Below, piece by piece: positions 46,495 through 59,416 of a stretch of 64,000 nucleotides of DNA. The stretch's first letter is position 1. Each line of letters opens with the position of its first letter. This DNA comes from Alternaria dauci. Its lineage: Eukaryota > Ascomycota > Dothideomycetes > Pleosporales > Pleosporaceae. Position numbers and translations under genes: made by a program. The stretch lies in contig NC_091280.1 in the NCBI RefSeq assembly GCF_042100115.1, positions 310,001 to 374,000 on the forward strand, written 5' to 3'. The notes beneath the pieces were generated by a model. It saw only the letters and a list, made by a program, of their open reading frames with translations, was not told where the DNA came from and did not search any database.

Positions 46495-49104
46495 ATGGCC
46501 GTCTCATCAACTACCGCTCAGCCTGCTGAGGTCGTTCAGAAAGCAGACACCACTACCGCCACCAACACCACTGCCACCAACGCTGCTGCTGCCGCCGCTG
46601 CTCCCAGGAAACGGAGAAGAAGAGCACCCGCCACTGGAGCTACCGACGACTGCTTTGCTTGCAAGAAACGTCAAGTCAAGTGTGATCGACGCCGTCCATA
46701 CTGTGGGCCGTGCGTTGACATTGGCAAAGAATGCTCGGGATACCGTACTACTCTAACATGGGGCGTTGGAGTAGCTAGCCGTGGAAAGCTCCGCGGCATG
46801 TCTTTGCCTATTGCAAAGTCGCCTCCAGCAACTGCAACACAGGAGCCAAAATCCCAACGGATGAACTCCATAGCTTCCACGAGCACCACGTCAAGCACCA
46901 GTGCCCACCAAGACTACCAGCACAACTTCAACAGCCGGGCGAGCATCGACTTTGGTGCTCATTCCCCAAGGAGTCCTACAAGCCCCATGTTCTCTGCACC
47001 GCAAGAATACCAGTACTTCAGCCCAACAAGTCCAATACCCATCCCCACTTCATCCACTCCAATGGGATATGCCATGCAGCATCATGGAGAGCAATTCGAA
47101 TTCGTGCATCCTCAGGCCTCCAAGTTCAGGCACCACCAGCCACATAGGGGTCCCCTCCAAAGACTACAGACCACTCTACATGTACCTTTCGAGGACAACG
47201 GCATGTCGGCTTCTTCCGCTTCTCTTGGTACCTACAGCGATAGCGACTTCCCCTCACCGAGCGAGTTCCCAAACACACCCGTTGACGAGTTTCCCTTTGC
47301 AGACCCTTCGATACCACGCTATCAGTCGTTCGATCAGGCGCCCATGGGCTCTCTGGACCACTACTTCATTCACGAGGCTCCTCGCTCATTGCCAGCAGGA
47401 GACGACATGAGCTCCAGCGTAAGCTCAGATCAGAGCATACACGACTATCCCGAGGTCAGCGCAGCGTCGCAAAGTATGGGTCCTGTCGTATTTCAGGATG
47501 TTTTTGTTGAGGGGGAGATGAGCTCGAGTTTCAATGGATTCCAGCCCGGCTTCTCCTTTCTCCCGTCGGAGGGTATGTCTTCCTATGGCTCTGGCCCCCT
47601 GTCTCAAGATGTACTGTCGCTCACCACTTCGATTCCTCAGAGTCTTACCATCGCTTCGCCCCTTTCCCCGCGGATGCTATCCCTTCTGGACTACTACGAC
47701 AAATTTATATGCCCGGTGCTGGTGGCTTTTGACAGCCCTACCAACCCTTACCGCATGCACATTATACATCTGGCCATGCGCAACGAGGAGCTCCAGAACG
47801 CCATTGGTGCTCTGGCTACCAACAATATGCGCATGCGTGGAGGTATTGAAGGTCGACGGCTTAGCGTGCTGCATGACACGCGCCTGATACCGGACCATGC
47901 CTTCTCCCAGATGACGACACAAGAGCTGCGCGAGATGCATGGCGAAGCAACCGACGAAGAGAAGCATTACAAGGCCAACTCCATTGCCCTCCTCAACAAG
48001 AAGCTCGTCGACTACGATGGCTCGCAGGACGACTCCGTACTCGCTACGCTTCTTATCCTTTGTCTTTTCCATGTCTGCGATTCCGGCTTTACCAAATTCA
48101 AGACTCAGCTCGCCGGCGTCCAGAAGCTGCTGAGCCTGCGCGACAGGAGAGTCCGGTCAGAGTTTGTTGGGTGGATCGAAACTTTCTTCACTTGGTTTGA
48201 TGTCATGACTGCTGCAGTCAACGACCGAGAGATTGAAGTACGCGGCGACTCGCTCGACATGATGAACCTCAGTGCGAACTTGGGCGCATTGGAACACCAC
48301 TCTGGCTGCGAGGGCCGGCTATTCAAACTCATTGCACGGCTCGGACGACTAAATCTGCTTAGTCAGAACCGGCCTGTACGCGACAACGACGACACGCCTA
48401 CATCGTCACCACGACCCAAGAAAGCCAAAGACTTTTACTCGTTCAGCTTCGATAACATGGACGGCAACGGCTGGGGAACGCCCATCAACGAGCACACTGA
48501 TCCGTTTACCTCAGCGCGCGATGATCCTCGCTCTGAGTTCTGGAGCGAGTGGAACGATCTTCGTATTCGGCTGCAAGAGTGGGAGTTTCCGTCACCTGGT
48601 GACATGCATTCCACATCTTGCGAGGCGACGTCGTCCATGCTCGCCATGTCGCCAGAGCAGGCTGCGCTGTTCCACATTAGCGAGAGCTTCCGCTACGCGG
48701 CGCTTCTGTACACTGAGCGCCTAGCGCAGCCGACTCTCCCCGCATCAGCCCTGAACTTCCAAAATCTGGTATCACAGGGACTCTACCACATTTCTCAGAT
48801 TGGTATGACGAGCTGCGTCAACAAGTTCCTACTATGGCCACTATTTATCATCGGCACAGAGTGTGTTGACCCTGAGCACCGCGCAGTGGTGCGACAGCGA
48901 TGTGTGGAGATTCAACGCGAGAGCGGATTCTTTAACAATCTCAGCGGCCTGGAAGTGCTCGAACGAGTCTGGCGCGAAGACGACGAATGGTCAGAAGGCG
49001 ATGTGCAGGTACCGAGGCAGAATGGGCCTTTCAGTACCGTGCAGCATCCTTTCCGATGGAGGAGAGCAATGGATCGCGTGGACGGGGAGTACATTGTGAT
49101 TTGA
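46495..49104 (+). CDS. Zn2Cys6 transcription factor, Fungal_trans_2-type
   Basis: Single-exon gene of 869 residues with a strong start context (CACCATGG). An Ala/Thr-rich leader and a basic patch (RKRRRRAP) precede the binuclear cluster near residues 53-80: CFACKKRQVKC and then CGPCVDIGKEC, spacing Cx2Cx6Cx6Cx2Cx6C. It continues CSGYRTTLTWGVGVASRGKLRG, a block I associate with a conserved euascomycete regulator group. A long Ser/Pro/Gln-rich disordered region (about 110-380) follows. From about residue 395 comes an all-helical regulatory domain, including LLDYYDKFICPVLVAFDSPTNPYR and SVLATLLILCLFHVCDSG. The target genes are unknown. It is far from the diterpene cluster and probably not its regulator. 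Confidence 0.85.
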   Translation: MAVSSTTAQPAEVVQKADTTTATNTTATNAAAAAAAPRKRRRRAPATGATDDCFACKKRQVKCDRRRPYCGPCVDIGKECSGYRTTLTWGVGVASRGKLRGMSLPIAKSPPATATQEPKSQRMNSIASTSTTSSTSAHQDYQHNFNSRASIDFGAHSPRSPTSPMFSAPQEYQYFSPTSPIPIPTSSTPMGYAMQHHGEQFEFVHPQASKFRHHQPHRGPLQRLQTTLHVPFEDNGMSASSASLGTYSDSDFPSPSEFPNTPVDEFPFADPSIPRYQSFDQAPMGSLDHYFIHEAPRSLPAGDDMSSSVSSDQSIHDYPEVSAASQSMGPVVFQDVFVEGEMSSSFNGFQPGFSFLPSEGMSSYGSGPLSQDVLSLTTSIPQSLTIASPLSPRMLSLLDYYDKFICPVLVAFDSPTNPYRMHIIHLAMRNEELQNAIGALATNNMRMRGGIEGRRLSVLHDTRLIPDHAFSQMTTQELREMHGEATDEEKHYKANSIALLNKKLVDYDGSQDDSVLATLLILCLFHVCDSGFTKFKTQLAGVQKLLSLRDRRVRSEFVGWIETFFTWFDVMTAAVNDREIEVRGDSLDMMNLSANLGALEHHSGCEGRLFKLIARLGRLNLLSQNRPVRDNDDTPTSSPRPKKAKDFYSFSFDNMDGNGWGTPINEHTDPFTSARDDPRSEFWSEWNDLRIRLQEWEFPSPGDMHSTSCEATSSMLAMSPEQAALFHISESFRYAALLYTERLAQPTLPASALNFQNLVSQGLYHISQIGMTSCVNKFLLWPLFIIGTECVDPEHRAVVRQRCVEIQRESGFFNNLSGLEVLERVWREDDEWSEGDVQVPRQNGPFSTVQHPFRWRRAMDRVDGEYIVI

Positions 49105-52100
49105 TGACGACGCTTGCTGGACACAAGCTACACACACGAGCTTGAGCACATACACTCTCACAGATACGAAGCTCACCGACGAAGAAAAACGTGCATGAAC
49201 AGGTTTTACGACATGGGTCTCGGGATTGGCTGGGCTGGCTGGGAAAAGCGAATCTCGCGCAAACAGGGTTTCTTCGGCTTCATTTGATGTATTTTTGTAG
49301 CGACGTTTGTGCGGCATACCCTGCAACGATATGAAGTTTTGTGAAATACAATTACGCAGTCTATGAAATTAAATGCGTACCCTACTCTCTCTCCCACACA
49401 CACACACACATAACACCCCACGCCTGCTCCTTTCGCTTACAACGACTTGTCTAGCTATCTTTACGAGATTGCGCAAGGCGGCTCAAGGTTGTCCAAATCG
49501 GCTGTTCTGCACAAGCATCGCGCATGCATCCCAATGCTTATCCTATGCAAGGCTGCACGAGCGTCTCTCAGCCAGCGCCATAGGCTAACAAGCGTCGTCA
49601 CACAAAGAACGAAGAGAAACAAAACATGCGCTGAGGTCATCATCCATCCAGACACGGTCGGCAAGCTCACCGGTTCAGCGCCCCCGTCAGCAAATCGCAC
49701 ACCAACACGAACAAAGGCGCGCAAAAGGCGAGGCTGGCAGCCTCCTCTCATTTGATATTAGGCAAACTCGCTGACCTCACCACATGTCCCGATTTCTGGA
49801 AAAGATCGTCACAGCCTGCATTAAACTTTGGTACAGAGTCCGCAGCCGCAGCCACACAGACACACATACGCCGTCCAGTCAGACGCCAGCAGCGACAAGC
49901 AAACAAACGTTCGATTAAGGTGATAAGCTGACTACGATCTCCTACCAGGGCTCGCAAGCTTGTCTTCGTCTAGGTCAGGGGTCGTTGTTCTCTGGTTTGT
50001 TGTCCAGTTAGTAGTGAAATGGCGAAATGGAACGACCGGCCGGCCTGTATGGCGCGCATGAAGCGGTTATGGCGGCGTTAAGGTGCTGACGGTTTGACGG
50101 TTTGACGGCTGCGCGCGGGGCAAAAGGAAGGGTTCGGAGATGCCGCCGCTGATGCTGATGCCGGATGTCGCAATCGTGTGTATCTGACAACAGAAGCTGA
50201 TGATGTGCCTTCTTTGAACACGATAGAATGCTTTTTTGGAGGCGAGATAGTTGAGATCACGATCATGGCGGCGCCGATGCGCTCGTGCCATGCATACAGG
50301 TGAGTGTGTTGGTTGGTCCGCCGCTGCCGCATAGTTGAGTGGTTGGTTGGTTGGGTGGAGAGGGGTCTCGCTCGTCTCGCTCGCTCATTCCGGCCCAGCT
50401 TGCCCTGCGACTACTTGTCCGAACGGGGATCTGCGGTGATCATCTGCCAGGTACAAGGTGTACTCGTGCTGACAGCTCAGCTCGTGTATACCTCAGGCTT
50501 TTGTTCTTTTCCTTCATGTAAAGCAAGTCTGGCCTACGTATTCATGTCACACGTCACTGCTCGTGCGTCGCAACACGGCAACGTCGGAGGTGCATTGCTT
50601 TCCTCGCCGGCTTTGCTGGGGAATACTTGGAGAGACATGAACAGTAGTAGGGGCTGGTGGGGAACGTTCACTATACGAGAAAAGCGGAGAGCAGCCTGTT
50701 GGGCGCCTTACCAGTCAAACATTCAAGCTACTTTAGGACTCTTGATTCATGCGCAGAGCGGAACGGAGGGGTTTTGCAATACGACTTGCTCCGTCTTCCA
50801 TCTACCCCACGCTTCTGCCTAGGTGTTCTTTGTATCGCGTTGCCTGTGTACTGGCGCTAACCCTTCAAATCTCCGTGCGTGCATGTCCCCTTCACTCGTC
50901 GGAACCGCACAACTCGACTACTATAGCTTGTATTGGAGGCAACAAGGCAGCAAGTCAGCGAAGCAGGCCAAGCCAAGAAGATAACGCAGTGAAGCCGAAG
51001 TGTTTTTAGCGCTGGGAATAGCTGCGATTAGAAAAGTAACAATATTCCCAGTGGTATGGATATCCAATTGCACATGACAACGTGACTCGGCGTCCCTTTC
51101 CAACGTCGCATTCGGGAATACTGCGGTATGTAGCACCCGGTGTAGAGGGGTACTGTGCAATCATTTCGGGTTCACCGAGAGCCTGTGGTATCGCATTGCC
51201 CCCTTATTGTTAGTATTGAAACTTGTAACAACCAAAGGCCCCCCCATAGGATACCAAGACTGACAAACGCCATGCCAATGCGTTTTCGTTCGTTTGGCGT
51301 GCGACTACTAGGATACGCAGGAACCGCTCATCTCGTCACACTTCTGCGCCATTCGGGTGAAGCACCCGAGCTCCAACTGGAGCCGGGCTTAATGCCTAAT
51401 TGGGCCATCGCCTATTTTCCTCACAAGAGAGCCGGCTACAAGCTGGCGGCTTGGACATTTCGCTGTCTAACGGACGCCGTGACCTCTCGCATGTATAGTT
51501 TGACGGAGCTATGTCTTGCATGTGACAATCTGGGGAAATAATCTTTGTACGTAACTTTTGCGGAGTAGGACGTCCGGCACTTGTGGCGGAGGCGTTCTTG
51601 TTTGTTTCGTCATGCCGCTCGAGGCGTCGACGCTGCATCTGAGCATAGAGCGTGATGGTGTCATGCTAGATGTACGCTGTGTGTAGCTCGCGTGAGGCGC
51701 AGGAGGATCGCGGAGCGGGCCATTACAATCGATCACTATAGGGCCGAAAGAAGTCCCTGTGGGTGTGCCAGTGTGTGCCGTGTCGAGCCATGGGAAGCCG
51801 GAGAAAAAACGTCCAGAGAAGATGGTTTGGAATGGTGACGTTGTGGCTGTGTAGGGAAAAAGCAGATACCGTGAAGGCAGTTGTGGTTGACGCGTTCCCG
51901 TAGCCGGCACTTCCGATGTCTGCTGGCTTCAGACAGACTGATGCGCTTGCTCTCTAGTTACATCGGTGGTGCAGTAGGTTCTTGGTCTTGATGTCTGTGG
52001 TACACCAGTAAAGAAGAGTTGTAAAGAAACTTGAACAGCAACTATATGTGGTGGTGCCGTGGATGCCGGAGCTCTCGGTATCTCATCTGTCGCGTCCGCG

Positions 52101-54962
52101 GAGCCATCTGGGCCCTCTCTTACCCTCTCGAGACAACCATCAAAGTGAAAACGAATTTGTAACAATGATTGTGGTACTCCTTGCGCATGGCTCCTACGCA
52201 CAATGACTGTCGTAGTACTTGAACATCATTCAACAGCCATAACGTCATAGTAAGTAAGCAATCGAGCACAGACCTCGAGCTTCTTCCAGGTGTAGCACTT
52301 CTCTCTCAGAAGACAGAACCCCACGATCGTTGGTACGTCGCAGTGATTACAGCTTCAAAGAGTCTCCTCAACTGGCCTTGCAATCTTCTTCTTGACATGG
52401 TCGTCTTGCTATCGGTCTCCATCGTTCCGCACAACTACAATCCTGCAGCCTCCTACATCACAGCACCTGTCTGTCATCGAGATTCAACACCCCGGACCGC
52501 ATAGCCTGTGCGCTCTCAACTACGCACATGCAGCAAGATGCCGAGGGATCCTTCCAATTCTTTCTGCGTGTCTTGCATGCTTGCACGGACAGATGACGGG
52601 CGCTTGACGATTTTTTTCTCTCTGAGCTCAGGCCTCTCGCGTAGATATTCACAAGCTCGGCCTCTATCCCGCTCTCCATGTCTCCATTCCATGTCAAGCA
52701 CAGTCTTCGTGTTCTTATCGCATGTGGGCCCTGGAGGTCTGAGCGTGTGAACAATGCGTCGTATGACGTCTGATGTTATTTCAGGTTCGTGGTCGATAAG
52801 GCTACAAGTTGAAGGTTGGAAATGGAGTTTTGGCGGGTTGCGCAACACGCATTGTGTAGTGCCGAAGATCAGAGCTCGACGCGAGACGGCTCGGTTATTC
52901 AACACCAGCAATGATCTACTGACATGAACTGTTCATAGATTCTTCGTTTGGGAAACAATCTTCCTACAGCGCCTTAACCGCCAAAAACCTCATTCGCCCA
53001 CCCGCACTTCAACACACAAGCATGCCATACCGCCTGCCGCCGGCCAAAGGCACAGAGAAGAGTCTCCACCTGGTCCTCGATTCCAGCCACGGCGGTACGG
53101 TCTCAAGACGGACCATCGGTGCTATGCTATTCCGCATAGCAGCCGAACAGTATAACCAGCTTCCCTGCTCTGTACTCAGCCACGACTCAGGATAGGCTAC
53201 CAACCCCTCGTTACCACAACGCACATCGTCAAGGCAAAAATACATGCACTAGTGCACCGAATGTTCGATTCAAGAGTCCATGGACATGGTGCGGGCATAG
53301 GCCTCAATCCGTGCAAGGCTGTGCAGGTAGACCTGCAGATATGTAGCCGCGGGAAGTTAACCGATTGCAGATAGCTACAAGTGACTGGGGTTGATTGGCA
53401 GCAGGCAAGAGAGGAAGGCAAGCGATAGACACGGCCCAGAAGCGAGTCATGTTTAACGATTCTGATCGACAGACACTGGAGAGAGTATTCTAGATCGCAG
53501 TTCTTGGTGTTGAGAAACCAGAGGGGCGTTCAAGGGAACAATCGGGCCATCGACAACATGGACGTACGGGCAGCGATTGGTGGGATCACTTGCCTGCGAA
53601 ACATCGTACAACATACTTTATCACAGTGGAGCAAAGAGGAGATGGACACATATGCAATCGAGAATACGCACCTGTCGACTCCTACAAAATATGCACAGAT
53701 AACGGGCTTGGTAAATCATGCCTCTTCTCTACAGCGCAGGAATACACAACCCACACTCTCCAATCCGCGAACCGTACCTGAAACTGAAGACACCAGATCC
53801 TCCCCCCCACCACCGCCATACCCCTCAAAGTAACTTTCCAGGCTATCCTGTGATGTTCGCACTAACTGACGCCCCTCCTACCCTCTTCCAGCCCATGTCC
53901 TCCGACGTGGTCCTGCATCTGCATCTCCCCACAGCCAGCGAAGCCAGCTAGAACGAACCAGTCGACGCTTTCTCTCACAGCAATGCTGACCTGCATGACA
54001 CGAGCTGCATGTGAAAGCTATCGATTAAGCTATTGATGCATACATGCAATGTGATTGTGCCTGCTTTCCCTACCACACCCTCACCACCAAACGCCCTCCC
54101 GCACTTCCACGACTCTTGACAACGCAAAGTAATCACATTCCACACGCTTGCACGCTTACACAGGTTCGCGCTTTATCCCCCTTCTGGCCGTGGGATATGC
54201 AATGGAAGGTGCTAAGAAGATGTGCGGAATGCCTCGGCATCCGTCGGTTAGTGCGGCACAGCAACGGGCCGTGCTTCGATAGAGTTCTCGAAGTCTCATG
54301 CCGCCCGGTGCTACAACGCATCTATCTTCGCTATCCGACCTAACGCCATGTATTCAAGAGACGTTATAGTGAATGGGGGGTTGGTTGGTCAACACAACCA
54401 TGTATGTGGCTGGCTGGCTGGCCTAGCTGGCCAATTGTTTACACTTTGCCTTTCTTTTTCCCTCTTCCCTTCTCCCTGCCTGGGCCTAGCGAATCCAAAG
54501 GTCCACATGGTGCATGTTTATGCGTCCTTTACCCCAACGAACGCATGTTCATTACAGCGTTTCGGGCCCCACGGCTGGACTGGGAAGGTGAATAGATAGG
54601 TAAGCGCGAAACAGCAAATTGAGAGCCACGGCCACTGTGGAGAGAGAGCGAAGCGCACTGAACTCTCTTGGGAAGAGAAAAAGACGTTGGGTACGAGATT
54701 CAGGTAAGCACGGCAAGGAGGGACGACCAAGGCCGGGAAGGAATGGGACGGGATAGCGGCCTGAAGCGGGAAGGGAAGGATCTAGCAGGCTCGGAGCACT
54801 GTTCTCATCACCTCTTTTTACTCGACTTCTTTGCTACAACCGAAGATGATGTCAATCATCCTTCAATGTCGAAAGCATCGAATTTACGTACTCGCCTGCA
54901 TTGACTCTGATATTACAAACTAGCTGCACCATGGCTACCGATGACTGCGGAGCCACACTTGT
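49105..54962. other. Gene-free stretch of about 5.9 kb
   Basis: No frame on either strand carries a recognisable domain; the longest (50304-50822, plus) looks like chance. A (CA)n run lies at 49397-49410, a GACGGTTT duplication near 50088-50105, and GGCT repeats near 54410-54425. No tRNA, rRNA or transposase signature was seen. For a genome that is otherwise gene-dense this is a long blank. Confidence 0.45.
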
Positions 54963-57410
54963 CTACATGCTCATCTCGTCCGCTTCCTCCTTGTAGCTAA
55001 CCTGGGCCGTCGCCCTGCCAGACTTCTTCCGTGTCGCAGCAGGCCGTGCATTTCGCTTCTGCACAACAGGAGCCTCGTCCTCGCTCCCTACGTCGCTAAG
55101 CGGGGGCGAGCTAAGCTGATCTTCGTCCTCATCAGAAGCCGAAGGTGTTGGCACGGACTTAACTGCTGCCTTCTTCTTAGTCGAGCCTGCTGCTACGCGC
55201 TTAGTCGGTGCGGCCTTCTTGGCTGGTGTCGTGATGGGCGTCTTGACATCCTCAAGTGGAGCAACTTCACTTGCTGCTGAAGCCGCGTCAGCGGCGGTCT
55301 TGCGCTTCTTCGTCGCTGGCGCAGCGGAGCCGCCTTCTTTCTTGTTGATGATGCGTTTTGGGGGTCTGAGCCAGTCCTCCATGCCCGGGGGCCAGTACAC
55401 TCTTCCCTCTGGCCCTCCCATGCCCACTTCCTCGTCGGGCACAATGGGCGGGGGCAAGTCCTCTGCCTCGTCCTCCTCCAGCTTCGCATCCAGTTCGTCG
55501 AGTTCGTCAGTCTTCTTCTTCTTACCCTTCTTCACAGCTTTCTTGGGTTTGGGCTTCCACGGCTTGTTCTCATCTTGTCGTGTATGTGGCAGGATGTCGT
55601 TGAAAGTATCGAAGCCAGGAAGCTTGAAAGTCCGCATAAGCTCGAACACAGCCTGCTCCTTGTCCTTTGCCTCGATCATCAAATCCATGGTATCAGGGCA
55701 GGGGGGGAATGTCATGACGCGAGGTGAATGCTTTCTCCGCGTTGTCTTTGTGATTGCAGCAGGCGTCGGCTCAGAGTAATGCATTTTAGGTGTGATCCGC
55801 TTTCTTTCCCAAGTCGCCAGAATCCGTGGGTAGAGCTCCATGATGTCTTTTGTGCCTTCACGAATCTGATCTGCATCGAAGATGATGTTGTGATGGTGGT
55901 AGTCGAGCACGAACGGAATGTTGAGCTCCTCACATAGAGGCAACAGCTCGTGTACCGACCACACAACATCGTCGTTCTCGAGCACCAGACGGTTCTTGAC
56001 GCTCTGAGGAAGCTTTGCATAATTCTCCTTGAACCTCTCAATGGCCGCCGGCTTGTCGCCATATGCACCGCCGAGGTGTAGAATCATGACCGCATCGCGG
56101 TTCTGCTGCTCGGGAAGTTTCAACAGAGAAAGCATCTCATCATGGTACTCGAGATCACGCATTGCGTTGTCGATGACCTGCTTTCGCGGCGAGCCCAGCT
56201 GGGTGAACTGTCCTGGGTGGGTAGTCACTCGATGACCCAACTCGCCGATCACTTTGCCTGCTTCACGCAATGTCTCGCCGGCGAAAGGCTCGAGCTTGTA
56301 ACCGTACTCGTCGTGGCTTGCAAATGGAAACATCTCGCTACTCAGGCGCATGAATTTGATGCCGTACCGGTCGTTCCAGCGCACCATCTTGATGATATCC
56401 CGCGCATTGGCAAGGCCGATCTCCTCGACATATTTCATTCCCCGCGCGACATCCGCTGGTTGATCCTTATCGGGGCGATTTTTAGTGGCATGTTCGGGCT
56501 GTGAGGGGTCCTTCAGGGGATGGCGATGGTCGATGATGCTCGCGATACGACAGGTTCTCGAGCTGAAGACGGGAGGGGTAGCACTGCGGAGATAGGTGTT
56601 CAGACAGGCCTGGATGCACGTTGGTTAGTTTAGATTCAAAAGTCCCTGTAGGTCGCATACGTAGCCAAGCCGTCCTTTCCATGGAAGAGGAAGGTATTCA
56701 GAATTGACCGGTGGGGGTCTCGACAGGGCTTCCTTGACCTCTGCCTCGTCCTCGTCTTCGGCCTCTAGGTTTTCAACGTCGTCGGGATCGCCAGATGTCC
56801 CGGCACTGGCTGCAGGTGCCGCGGCCTTTGCGGCGACGCCATTTACGGCGCTTGTGTTGGTGTCATCCTCTTCCACTTTGATTTGCTTCGCGCCGGCCTT
56901 CTTTCGCTTGTTCTTTGTAGTCTTCACTGCAGGGGCGCCATCTGCTACGGGCGCATCCCCGTTTGTGGCAGGTGGTGAAGGCGCTTTGTCCTCTGTGGTG
57001 GCAACTGGTGCACTGTCGGCCTCACTCGCAATACCGTTGCTAACGGCAGATGCCAGAGCAGCATCCGCGCCTTCTTCTGCGTCCGGCGATGCTCGCAATG
57101 CGCTGACACCATCGACGATGTCAGGGTTGAGATTAGGATCCGTCTTTTCAGCCTTGCCCCCACGCGTCGTTTGGCGACGTGGTGGTTTCGCGAGGTTGGT
57201 AGGCAAAGGCACGTCTGTCCGGCGCATCTGTGATCGGTCCACAGGAGGCGCCTCTTCTGTTGTAGCAACTGCTGCGGCAGCAGACCGCTTTCGCTTAGGG
57301 GGCATGATGGGAAGAAGAGAGATTATACGCGATCTCTGTGCAGTCGCCGTCGCTCGGAGTGGTGCTTGGAACGCGACACGAGAGCGGATGCAATGGAGGG
57401 AACGTAACAT
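54963..57410 (-). CDS. uvdE: UV-damage endonuclease (UVDE)
   Basis: Nicks DNA 5' of UV photoproducts and some other lesions, starting an excision pathway independent of NER. Exons 56661-57410 and 54963-56609 (51-bp intron) give 798 residues. The TIM-barrel UvdE domain starts at GRLGYACLNTYLR, with the intron inside it. It shows the metal-site motifs HPGQFTQLGSP, LHLGGAYGDK, LENDDVVWS, DYHHHN and MHYSE. The N-terminal 250 residues are disordered and Ala/Lys-rich, including PPKRKRS, a likely nuclear signal. Before that, the first 35 residues (MLRSLHCIRSRVAFQAPLR and on) are basic without acidic residues and look mitochondrial. A second ATG at 57305 would omit them. The C-terminal 180 residues are a Lys-rich extension with many KK patches. 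Confidence 0.92.
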
Positions 57411-58181
57411 GCGTCCAAGACTCAGGTAATAGCGCCGTAAAAGAACAGCAGGATCATTGAAAGGAGGAGGCTGAAACTCGCGATCCGTGCCTCCAAGGCC
57501 ATGTTGGGTGGCTAACGCGTCGAGCTTGCGCCTACGTCATTACATTGAAGTTTGAGGTTATGACGCCTGGTGTTGTTTGAGATCGGCTTTGACCCGATCG
57601 GCGGCGATTAGCGAACCCGCCCGATCTCAAACCATGATCCGTCTTCCGCATGTACAATTCCATCACGAACACATCGCATTTGTGCATGAGCTTGTGAGTG
57701 CCTTATCTTGACAACATTAGTTAGTCGTGCCATAGCCAGGATAGCACGACAGGGCGCGCATACGTACAATGCTGTCTTGCGAGGATCTCCTGGAGCACAA
57801 ATATTACAATCTAGGTGGCGACGTCATCAAAGCATCCACTTTCATTTTTCACTGTGATGCCTGGCGATCCACGCGCCGTCTCTCAAGCTGGTTCTAAAAC
57901 ACAAACGAGAGACTTGTCAAAATGCCAAGTTCACGGTATTCAGCAATCCTTGAATCCAGCACACTCCAGATACGTTCAGGAAACTATATCCAAGTCTGCC
58001 TGTATCGTATCTCCTTACAAGACGCCATCAATCTGCAAAGAACTCTCCGACCCACTGACGTTCTTCGCACAGCACATACCTGAAAGCCCAAGTAACATTC
58101 CACAGAAAAAGACATGCCATGTATATTCCTCACGCGTACCCCCAACACAACCCCTCAACCGCACACCTCCACTCCCCACCC
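57411..58181. other. Intergenic, UVDE promoter side
   Basis: About 770 bp. A minus-strand inverted pair around 57580-57630 (GATCGG near GCCGATC / CCGATC) is the only structure noted. No gene is seen. Confidence 0.45.
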
Positions 58182-59244
58182 TCACCCCCTACCACCCTCC
58201 ACCGTCTCCTTCCCCTTCCCCCTCCCCCCATACTGCCCCTTATCCCCTCCTCCTCCTCCTCCTCCCCCACCACCACCCCATTTCCTCCCCCCTCTCCCCC
58301 TCCCCTTCCACCCCCTCTCCGCTCTCTCAGCCCTCTCCTCCATCTTCACCCTTAAATTATGCCTCAGCTTCTCAATCGCAGCGGCTTGCATGGGCGATAA
58401 CGTTTTTGCGTCTAGACTCGTTGCTGTGGTGGCTTCTGCTTGGCGGGGTGGAGCTTTTATGGCTGCGGAGAAGGGGGAGGAGGAAGAAGAGGAGGAGGCG
58501 GAGGCGGAGCGGGATGAAGAGGAAAGAGGGGGGGGAGGAGGTGGTGTGGTTGTGGTGGGGTGGGTCAAGGGGGGTATGGTGGAGAAGGGGGAGGAGAGGG
58601 GGAAGGAAGGATATGGTGGAGGGGGAGGGGGAGGTGTGGTTGTGGTGTTTGTGTTGGATACGGTGTCGAAGGGGGAGGAGAACGTGGAGAAGGAGGAGGA
58701 AGAAGGCGGTGGAGGCGGTGTAGTCGTATTATTTGACATCGATACAGTGCCGAACGGGGACGAGAAACGTGGCGATAGAGGAGTAGCACTCATGTTGCTC
58801 GGTGTACTCGTGTACTCGAAGTGATTGTACACGTTGCCAAAGTGATTGTATACGTCCCCCGAGTGAGCCGATGCGTTGCCAAAGTAAGAAGACGCACCGT
58901 CAAAGTACTCGTATACGTTTTCGAAACGAGCGGACCCTTTGTTGTTGTCGTCGTCGTGGAACCGCGAACCTGCCATTTCCCTCGCCCTCTTCCTCGCTCT
59001 GAAAAGTTCAAGTTCCTTTATTCGGCGCGCCACTGTCTCCTCGTCAAGCGCTTCGTGCTCTGATGCTTCGCGGATGGCCTTTTCTTTTTCCCAAGTAAGC
59101 ATGTTAGCTCCTCACCCGTTTATTTTAGAGGTCGACGTTTTTGTAGAGTGGGATAGGGAGTTTGTGTAATGGCTGTGTGTACTTACTCATCGCTTCGGTT
59201 CGCTGATCGTCTACTCCGGCCATGATTTTGACGACCTTCCTCAT
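58182..59244 (-). CDS. Pro/Ser/Gly low-complexity protein with charged N-terminal helix
   Basis: Inferred exons 59187-59244 and 58182-59107, with a 79-bp intron (GTAAGT donor), sum to 328 codons. The start may instead be the internal ATG at 59223. The N-terminal 60 residues form a charged helix (WEKEKAIREASEHEALDEETVARRIKELELFRARKRAREM). The middle is Ser/Thr/Pro-rich, with polyproline blocks of 5-7 residues each inside near-repeats of the type SSPFxTVSxxNTTT. A short helix (SPMQAAAIEKLRHNLRVKMEERAER) follows, then a Gly/Arg/Lys-rich tail with a G11-like run. Such a tail suggests RNA binding or condensate behaviour, which is inference. No family recognised. Confidence 0.5.
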
Positions 59245-59416
59245 TCTCAGTGTGTATGTGTGTGATTGTTGGGTGTAGCAAGAGGTATCGCTGAGGTGTT
59301 TTCTGGATAGTATTGATTGCTGGAAGTGGGTAGGCGTGTTTGCGATTATATGCGTAGACAACACAGGTAGGTATAAGCATTCTTGTACATTGCAAACCCT
59401 CTAATTTCAAGACAAC

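Noticed and set aside
50304..50822. 172-residue plus frame
   Set aside because: No domain and an odd residue mix; probably chance in a GC-balanced intergenic region.
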